A DNA stretch of 64,000 nucleotides from Actinoallomurus vinaceus (GCF_039542055.1 NZ_BAABHK010000019.1:124001-188000), one strand, 5' to 3'; shown: positions 1-7,921, numbered from the stretch's first letter. The notes: generated by a model not told the origin, from the sequence alone. Numbers and translations are program-made.

Positions 1-2
1 GC

Positions 3-1313
3 GTGCAGGCGTTCGAGTCCGCCGTGAGTGAGATCCAGTTGGAGCTCACCTTGACCGGATGGGGCGCCGCGCGGTTGCTGGAGCTGGCCTGCCCGCTGGC
101 CGACAAGCTGCCGGGCACCCTGGACGCTCTTCGCCAGGGGCTGATCGATGAGGCCAAGGCGCGGGTCATTGCCCAGGCCGTCGACGGTGTTGTAGACGCG
201 ACTGCCGCGCGGCTGATGGAGCGTCGTGTGCTGCCCGAGGCGCCACGGCAGACGACAGGGCAGTTGCGGAGCGCGGCCCAGCGGGCGCTGATCGAGGTCG
301 ACCCCGGCGCGGCCGAGCGCCGGCGCGTGAATGCCGAAGCCGGTCGCCGCGTCGAGTTGCGGGCTACGGACGGCCACACCGCCGATCTGTGCGGGCGCGA
401 CCTTCCCGCCGACCGGGCATTGGCCGCCGACAATCGCATCACCGCATTGGCACGGGCGCTCAAGACCGACGGATCCTCGCATTCCCTGACCTTCCTACGT
501 GCCCAGGTCTTCCTCGATCTCCTGCTGGGCACCGGCCCCACGCCCAGCCGGCCGCCGGCGAGCGATCTGCCCGACACCGGTCGAATCGATGAGGCAGGCG
601 ACATCGATCCGGCCGACCAGTGGGTGGGCACGCACCGAGCGAACCAGCCGGCCGCCCCGTACGCGGCCGACCGACCCGCAGGCGCCGGCGTCGCCGGCAC
701 GGTCCATCTGATCGTGCAGCTTCACACGCTGCTCGGCATGGCGGAGTGGCCCGGCGAAGTTCCCGGCTACGGCGCGGTCCCGGCCTCGGTGGCGCGCGCG
801 ATCGCGGCCACGGCCACCGGACGGCGCTGGTGCTACACCGTGATCGACCAGTCCAGGTGTGCCGTCGGTCACGGGCACATTCCGCCACCTCATGACGGCG
901 GCGAGACGATGAGCCGAGAAGCCTTGGCCGACCTCATCACCGCACATCTCGGCGGTCTCGAGACGCGCCCTGGCTGTGGGCATGGGCCCGACTCAGTCGA
1001 TGATCCGGACGACCGGCACACCCAGGGCTCCTACCGGCCACCGGGGGCCCTGCGTCACAGGGTCGAGACCCGCGACCGTACGTGCAGATTCCCGACGTGT
1101 CGAAGACCGGCGGAAGCCTGCGACCTCGACCACACCGTTCCGTATGACGAGGGCGGAACGACCTGCGATTGCAACCTCGCGCCGCTGTGCCGGAAACACC
1201 ATCGGCTGAAGCAGTCCGCGGAATGGACATTGCTTCACCCGGAGCCAGGGCGGCTGGTCTGGGTGACACCCGCCGGGCGGAAATACTTCGTCAGCCCAGA
1301 CCCGTACGTATAG
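3..1313 (+). CDS. HNH endonuclease domain protein (DUF222/13E12-like), 5' end cut by window edge
   Basis: The frame is open to the left edge, so the GTG at position 3 need not be the start and the N-terminus is probably missing. The visible 436 residues have an alanine/arginine-rich helical N-terminal half, as in actinobacterial DUF222 proteins. A C-terminal HNH nuclease motif spans about residues 360-405: paired cysteines (CRFPTC), the core DLDH, an acidic-glycine loop and a final CRKHH. These are the usual metal and catalytic residues, so nuclease activity is plausible. DUF222-HNH proteins are repeated in actinobacterial genomes (REP13E12 type) and their role is uncertain. A SMI1/KNR4 gene begins within about 15 bp downstream, suggesting one transcript. 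Confidence 0.85.
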   Translation: MQAFESAVSEIQLELTLTGWGAARLLELACPLADKLPGTLDALRQGLIDEAKARVIAQAVDGVVDATAARLMERRVLPEAPRQTTGQLRSAAQRALIEVDPGAAERRRVNAEAGRRVELRATDGHTADLCGRDLPADRALAADNRITALARALKTDGSSHSLTFLRAQVFLDLLLGTGPTPSRPPASDLPDTGRIDEAGDIDPADQWVGTHRANQPAAPYAADRPAGAGVAGTVHLIVQLHTLLGMAEWPGEVPGYGAVPASVARAIAATATGRRWCYTVIDQSRCAVGHGHIPPPHDGGETMSREALADLITAHLGGLETRPGCGHGPDSVDDPDDRHTQGSYRPPGALRHRVETRDRTCRFPTCRRPAEACDLDHTVPYDEGGTTCDCNLAPLCRKHHRLKQSAEWTLLHPEPGRLVWVTPAGRKYFVSPDPYV

Positions 1314-1328
1314 CGGGCTTTGGTACCT

Positions 1329-1904
1329 ATGGGCGGCATGGACGCTGATCATGCTGACCCTGCTGATCTGGAAGCCCTTCGGGCTGCCTTCGATGTGGAC
1401 TCGTGCGAACCGCCTCTGGGCTGGGAAGCGGTGCGTGCTTATGAAGCGGAACGCGGGATCGTGCTGCCCGAGCCGTATCGGACGTTCGTCGCGGAGGTCT
1501 GCGACGGCTCTGCCTCGGGGCCGCCGGACTACGGACTCCTCCCGCTGGTGGAGATGCCTGAGGACTGGGGAGATGACCGCCCTCAGCGGGTGCTGGCCAA
1601 ACCGTTCCCGTTGACCGTGCCTTGGCTGTGGGAGGGAGACGAGGGCGACCCGCGGCAGCCAGAAGAGATCGACGAAGCCAAGTCCCAGGTCTTCGATCAC
1701 GGTTCGATCGTTCTGGGCACTGACGGCTGCGGCATGTATTGGCATCTCATCGTCACGGGGCCTCACCGCGGACATATCTGGAATATCAGCGGCGAAGGCG
1801 CCGCTCCTTTCGGTGCCGAGTTCGGGTTCACTACCGGATCCCCCGGCTTCGCCGGATGGGTGAAGCATTGGGCTGCCCACGAGCCCTGGTTCGATGCCGT
1901 ATGA
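1329..1904 (+). CDS. SMI1/KNR4 (SUKH) family protein
   Basis: A 191-residue soluble protein with the SMI1/KNR4 pattern: an N-terminal stretch EAVRAYEAERGIVLPEPYR (the 'E...LP..Y' signature near residues 30-50), a middle region rich in Trp and acidic residues, and a C-terminal aromatic segment ending in a 'F..W....' helix. The superfamily includes immunity proteins of bacterial polymorphic toxins and general scaffold proteins. In-frame starts are TTG 1320, ATG 1329 and ATG 1338; 1329 is chosen without a strong ribosome site to decide. It follows the HNH gene by a few bases, so a nuclease/immunity pairing is possible but only inferred. Confidence 0.75.
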   Translation: MGGMDADHADPADLEALRAAFDVDSCEPPLGWEAVRAYEAERGIVLPEPYRTFVAEVCDGSASGPPDYGLLPLVEMPEDWGDDRPQRVLAKPFPLTVPWLWEGDEGDPRQPEEIDEAKSQVFDHGSIVLGTDGCGMYWHLIVTGPHRGHIWNISGEGAAPFGAEFGFTTGSPGFAGWVKHWAAHEPWFDAV

Positions 1905-1915
1905 GGCAGGAGTCA

Positions 1916-1937
1916 TGACCTGACCTGACCTGACCTG
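1916..1937. repeat. 5-bp tandem repeat (TGACC x4)
   Basis: Four TGACC units in a row directly after the SMI1/KNR4 gene, followed by a near copy (TGATC). It lies in the short convergent gap before the next minus-strand gene. No function is visible. Confidence 0.85.
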
Positions 1938-1995
1938 ATCCAGCACACATTGTCACCAGCGCAACTGGGCGTAACTGCGTACGCTGTCCGTCCGG

Positions 1996-2358
1996 TCAGT
2001 CGCGCAGGTAGGCGTCGAGTTCCTCGGCGGTCATCTCATCGAACCGTCTCAGGGCGACTCCGAGGAATCGGAGCTGGTCGGTGTCACCGGTGGCCGCACA
2101 GACCTGGCCGCCGGCCCACCGCCATAGTGGCAGCCCGCCGGTGTCCAGGGCCGACGACCATCCCTGTGGCGGTATCGGCAGGTCGGTATGAGCCCGCTGC
2201 CGACGCTGCAGGCTCATCCGGGCGGCGGCCGGGTACTTGCGGACGAGGAAGTCGAGTTGTAGCAGGTCCCTCGCCTCGGACGGTGGTCGTGCCGCCAGCG
2301 AGTCGACCAGGGCGCGTAGCGCCGGAAGTGAGCGCATGAGCCGTTCTTCGGGCGTCAT
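1996..2358 (-). CDS. Hypothetical protein, second gene of a two-gene unit
   Basis: A 120-residue protein beginning MTPEERLMRSLPALRALVD, with a helical N-terminal half, a basic middle (YPAAARMSLQRRQRAH) and a C-terminal region with WRWAGGQVC and an acidic end. No family is recognised. The ATG at 2358 is two bases past the stop of the upstream gene (2361-2666), so the two are probably translationally coupled. The frame extends further upstream but that would overlap the neighbour completely, so the short form is preferred. It lies beside an XRE/DUF397 locus, a context common for strain-variable actinomycete genes. Confidence 0.6.
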   Translation of the reverse strand: MTPEERLMRSLPALRALVDSLAARPPSEARDLLQLDFLVRKYPAAARMSLQRRQRAHTDLPIPPQGWSSALDTGGLPLWRWAGGQVCAATGDTDQLRFLGVALRRFDEMTAEELDAYLRD

Positions 2359-2360
2359 CG

Positions 2361-2666
2361 TCACATGCCCCGCCGCACGGGCACGCAGACGACCTTGCTG
2401 ATCGAGCTGATCAGCTCTTCGATGTCGTCGACGGCGAGGAGCCGGGACGAGTCGTTCAGGCGGCCGATCGGGACTCCCCACGACCAGTGCCATCGGAGGC
2501 GATCTTGTGCATCCGGTTTGCAGATGATCCTCTCGCTGAGGTGATTGCTTGCTCCGTGTATAAAGATCTCCGCGCCGTACTGCTCGGCGTTCAGCCCCGC
2601 CGCCTGGCATTCCTGGGTCAGCCACTTTGCGTACGCGTGAATGTCTTCTGGTCTGTACGGTCTCAC
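2361..2666 (-). CDS. Hypothetical protein, first gene of a two-gene unit
   Basis: A 101-residue protein starting MRPYRPEDIHAYAKWLTQE, without signal peptide or membrane segment. Codon use looks normal for the window, but the stretch around 2500-2750, including this start and its upstream region, is less G+C-rich than its surroundings, as accessory genes often are. No domain is recognised. Its stop overlaps the start region of the following gene. It is divergent from the XRE regulator at 2785, sharing a roughly 120-bp upstream region. Confidence 0.6.
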   Translation of the reverse strand: MRPYRPEDIHAYAKWLTQECQAAGLNAEQYGAEIFIHGASNHLSERIICKPDAQDRLRWHWSWGVPIGRLNDSSRLLAVDDIEELISSISKVVCVPVRRGM

Positions 2667-2784
2667 GACTTATTCCCTTTTATTCGCCTGCCGATTTTCG
2701 GTGACCAGACTCACACGCTGAGTTACTTTGGGGCTACATACAGCCAACAACCCAAGGACACCCTCGCCCCCCGAAGGACTCACC

Positions 2785-3603
2785 ATGGCGAATGGCGCTC
2801 TCACCCGAGACCCCCTGATCCGAGCGTTCAGCGCGGTGTTGCGCGGCCACCGCGAGGCGGCCGGTCTCTCCCGTCCAGCGCTGGCCAAGGCGCTGGGCTG
2901 CACACCCCAGTGGATCGAGAAGCTGGAGACCGGCCAGCGCGCACCATCGGAGGCGGCTGCGGAAGACCTCGACACCTACTTCAAGACCCCGGAGACCTTC
3001 CACCGGATGTGGATCGAGATCCGGCGCGCCGGCAAGCACGCGGAGCTACCCCCGGGTTTCTCTGGATTCGTCGGTCTAGAGGCCAAAGCGAGCATGATGT
3101 GCATCTTCGAGAACATGGTCGTCACGGGTCTGTTCCAGGCGCCTCGGTACGCCCATGAGGTGCTCAGGACCGGGCGGAAGCCAGAGGTGGTCGAGCATCT
3201 GGTCGCCACGCGTATGGAACGCCAGGAAATCCTCGCCCGAGAGGCGCCACCCGAGATCGTGCTCGTCCTCGACGAAGGCGTCCTCCACCGGCCGATCGGC
3301 GACGAGGAAACCCGTAAAGAGCAAATCGGTCACTTGATCAAGCTCGCCGAAGAACCGAATATCACGATGCAGATCGTTCCGAGTCGAACTGGCGCCTATC
3401 CCGGCGTCATGGGCGCATTCACCTTGATGAGCTTCGACGATGGACCAGATCTGGTTTACGTCGAGGGCCACACGGAAGGGCAGGTAATCGATCACCCCGA
3501 CAAGGTTCGAACCCATACAGTACGCTTCAGCTTGATCAGGGGTGCGGCCATGTCCGTAGATGATTCCCTGAAGCTGCTTCGCACGGTGTGGGAGAGCTTA
3601 TGA
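2785..3603 (+). CDS. XRE-family transcriptional regulator with DUF5753 domain
   Basis: A 272-residue DNA-binding protein. An N-terminal Cro/C1-type helix-turn-helix is visible around residues 12-65 (RGHREAAGLSRPALAKALG, then QWIEKLETGQRAPS). The rest matches the DUF5753 domain of WhiJ-like actinomycete regulators (EARASMM..FE...VTGLFQ-type segment, then AYPGVMGAFTLMSF and DLVYVEG). The ATG at 2785 has an AAGGA ribosome site about 8 bp upstream; an earlier in-frame start at 2728 has none. The stop overlaps the start of the DUF397 gene at 3600 (ATGA), the standard arrangement for this pair. Such pairs control development and secondary metabolism in streptomycetes; the target here is unknown. 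Confidence 0.9.
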   Translation: MANGALTRDPLIRAFSAVLRGHREAAGLSRPALAKALGCTPQWIEKLETGQRAPSEAAAEDLDTYFKTPETFHRMWIEIRRAGKHAELPPGFSGFVGLEAKASMMCIFENMVVTGLFQAPRYAHEVLRTGRKPEVVEHLVATRMERQEILAREAPPEIVLVLDEGVLHRPIGDEETRKEQIGHLIKLAEEPNITMQIVPSRTGAYPGVMGAFTLMSFDDGPDLVYVEGHTEGQVIDHPDKVRTHTVRFSLIRGAAMSVDDSLKLLRTVWESL

Positions 3604-3737
3604 AGACGCTGGACTGGTCGGACACAGCGTGGCGCAAGAGCAGCCGTAGCGGTGACACGGGCGGCCAGTGTGTCGAGGTCGCCGCCGTATCTCCGATGGT
3701 CACCGCTCGCGACGCCGCCCCGACGACGGACGCGTAG
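3600..3737 (+). CDS. DUF397 family protein, C-terminally truncated
   Basis: A 45-residue protein read from the ATG that overlaps the stop of the XRE gene. It begins MKTLDWSDTAWRKSSRSGD and continues GGQCVEVAAVSP, the hallmark N-terminal half of DUF397. The conserved C-terminal half (normally 'VRDSKDP.GP.L...EW..F') is missing: the protein diverges after 'ARD' and stops. Neither of the other frames downstream restores the motif, so this is a truncation rather than a simple frameshift. DUF397 proteins are small partners of XRE-DUF5753 regulators. Confidence 0.75.
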   Translation: MKTLDWSDTAWRKSSRSGDTGGQCVEVAAVSPMVTARDAAPTTDA

Positions 3738-3803
3738 CCGACGCGATCGAGGCCGGCGACGTTCTCCGCCGCCGGGTCGAACGGCCGGTGGTGGCGAGGG
3801 CGG

Positions 3804-4361
3804 TCAGTAGCCGGGGTCCGTGCCGCCGCTCGCCTCGATCAGCCAGTACAGCGTTCCGGTGCCGAAAGGCAGTCCGGTCGTGGCGACGTCGATCCAGCCC
3901 GTGCCCGGTGCGTCGGTTCCGGCATGCCACCACCACCAGCTCCGGTCGTCGCCACCCTCCTCTTCGTTCGGGTCGAAATAGAAGAGCCAGTTCGAAAGGC
4001 TCCACGGCGCCTTGTCAGCGGTGGTCTCCTCTGCAGCGGTGGTCTCCTCTGTCGGAGTCGTAGCCTGCCAGCGCTCCAGCCAGGCGGCGGCCCGGTCGGC
4101 AGGATCGAAGACCGGTCCCGGCGGCTTGACCTCCGGTGCGGACCGCTCGACGAACCAGGAGGGGAGGATCTTCGGCCACTCTTCCTCAGCGGGCCATGAG
4201 TCCATCCGCTCGACGACGCATCCGAGCACCTCGCGCGCACGGGTGATCACGGCCGCCGGATCGGTCGCCGTGAAGAACACTCGTACGAGCAGCAGGCCTT
4301 CGTCGTCATCTTCGGCGGGGCCGGACCGGATGCGCCGCAGCTCGCTATCGGAGATCCTCAT
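3804..4361 (-). CDS. Hypothetical protein with internal TTPTEET/TTAAEET repeat
   Basis: A 185-residue protein starting MRISDSELRRIRSGPAEDDD. No signal peptide or membrane helix is visible. The middle carries two copies of an EETTA-type hexapeptide encoded by a perfect 18-bp DNA repeat (4016-4051). The C-terminal half is rich in Trp and Asp (a WWWWH run and LSNWLFYFDPN), suggesting a compact beta fold. Family unknown. A 21-codon ORF with a strong purine-rich ribosome site (4345-4410) overlaps this start in another frame and may be a leader, so the start is uncertain. Confidence 0.55.
   Translation of the reverse strand: MRISDSELRRIRSGPAEDDDEGLLLVRVFFTATDPAAVITRAREVLGCVVERMDSWPAEEEWPKILPSWFVERSAPEVKPPGPVFDPADRAAAWLERWQATTPTEETTAAEETTADKAPWSLSNWLFYFDPNEEEGGDDRSWWWWHAGTDAPGTGWIDVATTGLPFGTGTLYWLIEASGGTDPGY
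4016..4051. repeat. 18-bp perfect tandem duplication inside a coding region
   Basis: Two identical 18-bp copies, CAGCGGTGGTCTCCTCTG, abut each other inside the hypothetical gene 3804-4361 and keep the frame, adding six residues. Confidence 0.9.
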
Positions 4362-4434
4362 ATCCCGAATTTTGCAGGATCTTGGTGAATGCTCGGGCTT
4401 TGGGATGCATCCTCCGCCTCCGCTCGACAAGAAA

Positions 4435-5175
4435 TCACCCGGCGGCGGCGATGATGCTCTGGACCCGAGCCGTGGTGGTGACCGCGCGGACGGCCTCCGG
4501 CGGGTACAGCGCGCCGCCCATGTAGATGTCCGGCCGGGCGAAGCGGGACGGCGACGGCAGCGCCTCGGAGGCGGTGAAGTGCATCTCCTCGGTGCCGGTC
4601 TGCTCGGCGACGCGGGCGGCGGTGCGTTCGTTGATCCCGCCGGCCGCGAGGATGACGATCCGGCCGGCGGCCTTCTGGACGAGCCGCGCGATCAGGTCCG
4701 CGCCCTCCAGGGCCGACGGGGCCGCGCCGGAGGTGAGCAGCCGGTCCACGCCGAGGGCGACGACGTCCTCGAACGCCGCCTCGGGGTCGCGGGTGACGTC
4801 GTACGCCCGGTGGAAGGTGACGCTGAGCGGGCGGGCGGCCTCGACGAGCCGTGCGCACAGTTCGGTGTCGATGTCCGCGTCGGGGGTCAGGGCGCCGATG
4901 ACGACGCCGTCCGCGCCGCCGGCCTTGACCGCAGCGATGTCGCGCAGCATCACCTCCGCCTCGGCGGGGGTGTACACGAAGTCCCCGCCACGCGGGCGGA
5001 TGATCACGTGGACCTTGATCCGGCCGGCCGCGGCGGCGACCGCCTGCTCGATCATCCCGATGCTGGGCGTGATCCCGCCCTCGAACAGGGCGGCGCAGAG
5101 CTCCACCCGGTCGGCACCGGCCTCCGCCGCGGCCGCGACGCCGTCGGCCGAATCCAGGCAGATCTCGTAGCGCAC
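4435..5175 (-). CDS. cutC: CutC family protein (copper homeostasis)
   Basis: A 246-residue TIM-barrel protein with the CutC signatures: N-terminal EICLDSADG, then GADRVELCAALFEGGITPS (residues about 20-38), HVIIRPRGGDFVYT (about 55-70), TFHRAYD (about 120) and LLTSGAA. Length is typical. CutC was linked to copper tolerance in E. coli but the biochemical role is unsettled; actinobacterial copies often sit in sugar or peptide catabolic clusters. The GTG start at 5175 has an AAAGGAA site upstream. It is the last gene of the ROK-M81-cutC minus-strand unit, 40 bp after the M81 gene. Confidence 0.92.
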   Translation of the reverse strand: MRYEICLDSADGVAAAAEAGADRVELCAALFEGGITPSIGMIEQAVAAAAGRIKVHVIIRPRGGDFVYTPAEAEVMLRDIAAVKAGGADGVVIGALTPDADIDTELCARLVEAARPLSVTFHRAYDVTRDPEAAFEDVVALGVDRLLTSGAAPSALEGADLIARLVQKAAGRIVILAAGGINERTAARVAEQTGTEEMHFTASEALPSPSRFARPDIYMGGALYPPEAVRAVTTTARVQSIIAAAG

Positions 5176-5215
5176 GTTTCGGTTCCTTTCGGAGAGGGGC
5201 AGAGCAGCTCTGAGG

Positions 5216-6676
5216 TCAGAGCAGTTCCGGGGTCAGGTCCGGGTCGGGCATGTCGGAGTCGAATGGGAACAGCGGCCGCCGTACGCGGTGGTGGCCGAGC
5301 CGGAGCAGGTCCTGGTCGACGCCGCCCGGCGTGAGGGCGAGCAGCCAGTCGGCCGCGAGGTCGTAAAGCTCCGGCTCCAGGTAGCCGATCTTGACGATGA
5401 CCAGGTCGGTCGCGGCGGGGTCCAGGCCGAGGAAGGTGAAGTCGCGGATCTCGTGGTACGGCTTGCGGCGGGCCGTCACGATCACCTGGAGCCCGCCGGT
5501 CCGGATCACGGCGATGTCGCCGCCGACCGGGTCGTCGCGGCGGAGCGCCTGGACCGTGCCCGCGAGGGCGGCCGGGCCGGCCGGGCCCGAGTCGATCTTG
5601 CCGCCGACCCGCAGCATCACCTCGGCGCCCTCGCCGGCGGCGAACGCGGCGTCCACCGCCTCGGGATCCACGATGCTCGCGTAGATCGCGCTGACCTTGC
5701 CGAGCCGCAGTTCCTCGACGCCGAGCAGGTACTCCAGCGTGGCGGAGACGTCGCCGGCACCACCGGCGGTGGGGTTGTCCCCGGAGTCGCTGATCAGGAA
5801 CGGCCGGGCGTCGCTGTCGATCGCGGACCGGACGCAGTTCTCAAGGTCGCCGGTGGGGGCGACGAAGGCGAAGTCCGCGCGGGCGTCCCAGTACGCCTCG
5901 GCCAGGCCGCGCGCCTGCGCGGTGACGGTCGCCTCGTCGTCGCCGGTGACGACCACGGCGGCCCGGCAGCGGGGCTCGTCGGCCCAGGCGTACCCGACCC
6001 AGATCGCGGCGTCGAGCACGCCCGGCGTCGCCTCGACCTCGGGCACGCGGGCGTACAGGCTCTTGGCGGGCTCGATGCGGGTGCTCGTCTTCTCGCCGGG
6101 CAGCAGCACCGGCACCTGCACCCAGGCCTTGAGCGGGCGCCCGCCCTCGCGCAGGCGGGCCACGAGGTTGCGCGCCGCGCGCTCCCGGGACTCCCAGGCG
6201 TCCTCGTGCGGCGCCATCCGGTAACAGGTGATCAGGTCGACCGTGGAGGCCAGCTCGCGAGAGACGTTCCCGTGGAGGTCCATGGACGCGGAGATCAGCG
6301 TCTCCGGGCCGACGGCCGCTCGTACGGCGGCGGCCAGGCCGGCCTCCGCGTCGGTCCGTCCGGTGACGCTCATGGCGCCGTGGATGTCGAAGAACAGGCC
6401 GTCCAGCGGTCCGGCGGCCGTGGCACGTTCCACGATCTCGGCCTCGAGGGCGTCGTACACGTCCGGGTCGACGGCGCCGCCCGGCAGGGAGACCGCGTGC
6501 AGCAGCGGCACCCACTCGACCGCCGCGCACCACGGCCGCGGCTCCCGGATCCAGGGATACCGCGCCAGCAGGGCGTCGTCCCGGGTGACCGTGAAGTCGG
6601 CCAGGCGGGTCAGGTGCGGGGAGAACGTGCTCGACTCGATCGCGATGCCGGCGATGCCGATGCGCAGTGGTCTCAC
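5216..6676 (-). CDS. M81 family metallopeptidase (MlrC-like)
   Basis: A 486-residue protein of the MlrC/M81 family, the group named after the third enzyme of microcystin breakdown. Conserved segments visible are GIAGIAIESSTFSP at the N-terminus, DIHGAM (about 125), MDLHGNVSRE (about 145), a PHED site (about 170) and ISDSGDNPTAGGAGD (about 295); the His/Asp residues in the first blocks are the expected metal ligands. No signal peptide, so cytoplasmic. It probably hydrolyses or deamidates peptides or hydantoin-like compounds brought in by the divergent ABC transporter; the substrate cannot be read from sequence. GTG start with AAGGAG ribosome site, preceded by two repeat-derived mini-ORFs. Confidence 0.9.
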   Translation of the reverse strand: MRPLRIGIAGIAIESSTFSPHLTRLADFTVTRDDALLARYPWIREPRPWCAAVEWVPLLHAVSLPGGAVDPDVYDALEAEIVERATAAGPLDGLFFDIHGAMSVTGRTDAEAGLAAAVRAAVGPETLISASMDLHGNVSRELASTVDLITCYRMAPHEDAWESRERAARNLVARLREGGRPLKAWVQVPVLLPGEKTSTRIEPAKSLYARVPEVEATPGVLDAAIWVGYAWADEPRCRAAVVVTGDDEATVTAQARGLAEAYWDARADFAFVAPTGDLENCVRSAIDSDARPFLISDSGDNPTAGGAGDVSATLEYLLGVEELRLGKVSAIYASIVDPEAVDAAFAAGEGAEVMLRVGGKIDSGPAGPAALAGTVQALRRDDPVGGDIAVIRTGGLQVIVTARRKPYHEIRDFTFLGLDPAATDLVIVKIGYLEPELYDLAADWLLALTPGGVDQDLLRLGHHRVRRPLFPFDSDMPDPDLTPELL

Positions 6677-6688
6677 GGGGCTCCTTGG

Positions 6689-6739
6689 CTAGGAGGGGCG
6701 GGTCACGCCCTGGTCGAGGATGAGCCGGCGGATTCTCAC
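6689..6739 (-). CDS. Repeat-derived 16-aa mini-ORF 2 upstream of the M81 peptidase
   Basis: GTG start at 6739 preceded by AAGGAG; encodes MRIRRLILDQGVTRPS and stops at TAG just before the AAGGAG site of the M81 gene. The sequence is a copy of the ROK C-terminus fused to a new start created by tandem duplication. Whether it is translated is unknown. It could act as a leader coupling translation to the M81 gene. Confidence 0.4.
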   Translation of the reverse strand: MRIRRLILDQGVTRPS

Positions 6740-6752
6740 GAGGGCTCCTTGG

Positions 6753-6803
6753 CTAGGAGGGCAGGGCCACGCCTTGGTCCAGGATGAGCCGACGGGTTCT
6801 CAC
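6753..6803 (-). CDS. Repeat-derived 16-aa mini-ORF 1 overlapping the ROK stop
   Basis: GTG at 6803 overlaps the ROK stop codon (GTGA) and is preceded by AAGGAG within the ROK coding end. Encodes MRTRRLILDQGVALPS, then TAG. In the ancestral arrangement this start-stop overlap presumably joined ROK directly to the M81 gene; the duplication has inserted two short frames between them. Confidence 0.4.
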   Translation of the reverse strand: MRTRRLILDQGVALPS

Positions 6804-7921
6804 GAGGGCTCCTTGGCCGGCAGGGCCACGCCCTGGTCGAGGACGAGCCGGCCGATGCCGAGCAGGCCGGCGTCGGGCCCGGCGACGCTCTCCCCGATCT
6901 CCAGGTCCTGGGTGGTGGGGGGCAGGCATCGCTCGTACAGGACGCCGCGCGCCGCCGCGACGAAGAGGTCGCAGGCGGCCAGCGCGCCGCTGAGGATGAC
7001 CGCCTGGGGGTTGAGGAAGTTCACGATCGTGGTGAGGACCTCGCCGAGCTGCCGGCCGGCGAACCGGACGTTCGTCGTGACCGTCGGATGCCCGTCACGG
7101 GCGAGGCGCACGAGGTCGGCGGTGTTCTTGACGTCGACGCCGTCGGCGTTCACGGCGGCGACCAGCGCCGCGCCGCTGGCGATGGTCTCCAGGCAGCCGA
7201 AGTTGCCGCAGCTGCACGGCCGCTCGCCGCCCGCCGGGACGCGGTTGTGGGTGATGTCGCCGGCGAAGCCGCGGGCGCCCCGGTGCAGCCGGCCGTCGCT
7301 CACGACCGCCGCGCCGACGCCGGTGCCGGCCTTGACGAAGACGAAGTCGCGCAGGGCCGGGCCGCGCGCGACGGTCTCGCCCATCGCCATGAGGTTCGCG
7401 TCGTTCTCGACGACGAGCGGTGCCGTGAACCGCCGGCCGAGGCGCTCACGTACGGAGTAGCCGTTCCAGCCGGGCATGCGGGCGGGCCCGATCATGACGC
7501 CGTCGAGGTCGACCGGACCGGGCAGTCCGATCCCGGCGCCGAGCACCGGGCGTCCCGCGCCGAGGTCCTCGAGGGCGTCCATGACCTGATCCAGGATGGG
7601 CTCCGGCCCGGAGCCGATGTCGATCTCCAGATTGCGGACCGTCTCGGGCCGGCCCGTACCGTCCAGCGCCGCCAGGCGTGCGTGGTGGCCGCCCAGGTCG
7701 GCGGCCAGCATCACGCCCTCGCCGGCGGGCACGCTGAGCAGGCGCGGACGTCGGCCGCCGCGTGAGCGGCCCTCGCCGGACTCCAGGAGCAGACCGGAGT
7801 CGAGCAACTCCTGCACGTGGGCGGAGACCGTCGACGGGGCCCAGCCGAGCAACCGGGCCAGCTCGGCCCGCGACGTGGCCTGGCCCGACGCGACGAGCCC
7901 GATGATCTGCGCGGCCGACAC
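6800..7921 (-). CDS. ROK family transcriptional regulator
   Basis: A 373-residue regulator with an N-terminal winged helix-turn-helix (about residues 15-60: TSRAELARLLGWAPSTVSAHV) and a C-terminal ROK sugar-kinase-like domain. The ROK zinc motif CSCGNFGCLE is intact, as are the acidic GIGLPGPVD and GTGVGAAVV segments. ROK regulators bind DNA as repressors and release it on binding a sugar or related ligand. GTG 7921 is chosen because GAAGGAG lies 6 bp upstream; the longer form from 7969 would place an operator-like site inside the gene. Divergent from the ABC operon it probably controls; ATTCGA-containing sites lie in the shared region. Confidence 0.88.
   Translation of the reverse strand: MSAAQIIGLVASGQATSRAELARLLGWAPSTVSAHVQELLDSGLLLESGEGRSRGGRRPRLLSVPAGEGVMLAADLGGHHARLAALDGTGRPETVRNLEIDIGSGPEPILDQVMDALEDLGAGRPVLGAGIGLPGPVDLDGVMIGPARMPGWNGYSVRERLGRRFTAPLVVENDANLMAMGETVARGPALRDFVFVKAGTGVGAAVVSDGRLHRGARGFAGDITHNRVPAGGERPCSCGNFGCLETIASGAALVAAVNADGVDVKNTADLVRLARDGHPTVTTNVRFAGRQLGEVLTTIVNFLNPQAVILSGALAACDLFVAAARGVLYERCLPPTTQDLEIGESVAGPDAGLLGIGRLVLDQGVALPAKEPS

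Larger units (their letters stand above)
6680..6856. repeat. ~64-bp tandem repeat, three copies, derived from the ROK gene 3' end
   Basis: Read on the minus strand, the last codons of the ROK gene plus the spacer (ribosome site AAGGAG and GTG start) occur three times at 63-64 bp spacing. Corresponding GTG codons are at 6803, 6739 and 6676; the last is the M81 start. The two downstream copies each carry AGCCAAGGAGCCC followed by GTG and then a RLILDQGV-coding stretch copied from the ROK C-terminus (RLVLDQGVALP). Identity between copies is high with a few substitutions and a short indel. Confidence 0.9.

Noticed and set aside
2487..3158. 223-codon plus-strand frame across the unknown gene and the XRE gene
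   Set aside because: Overlaps the XRE-DUF5753 gene in another frame and has no domain.
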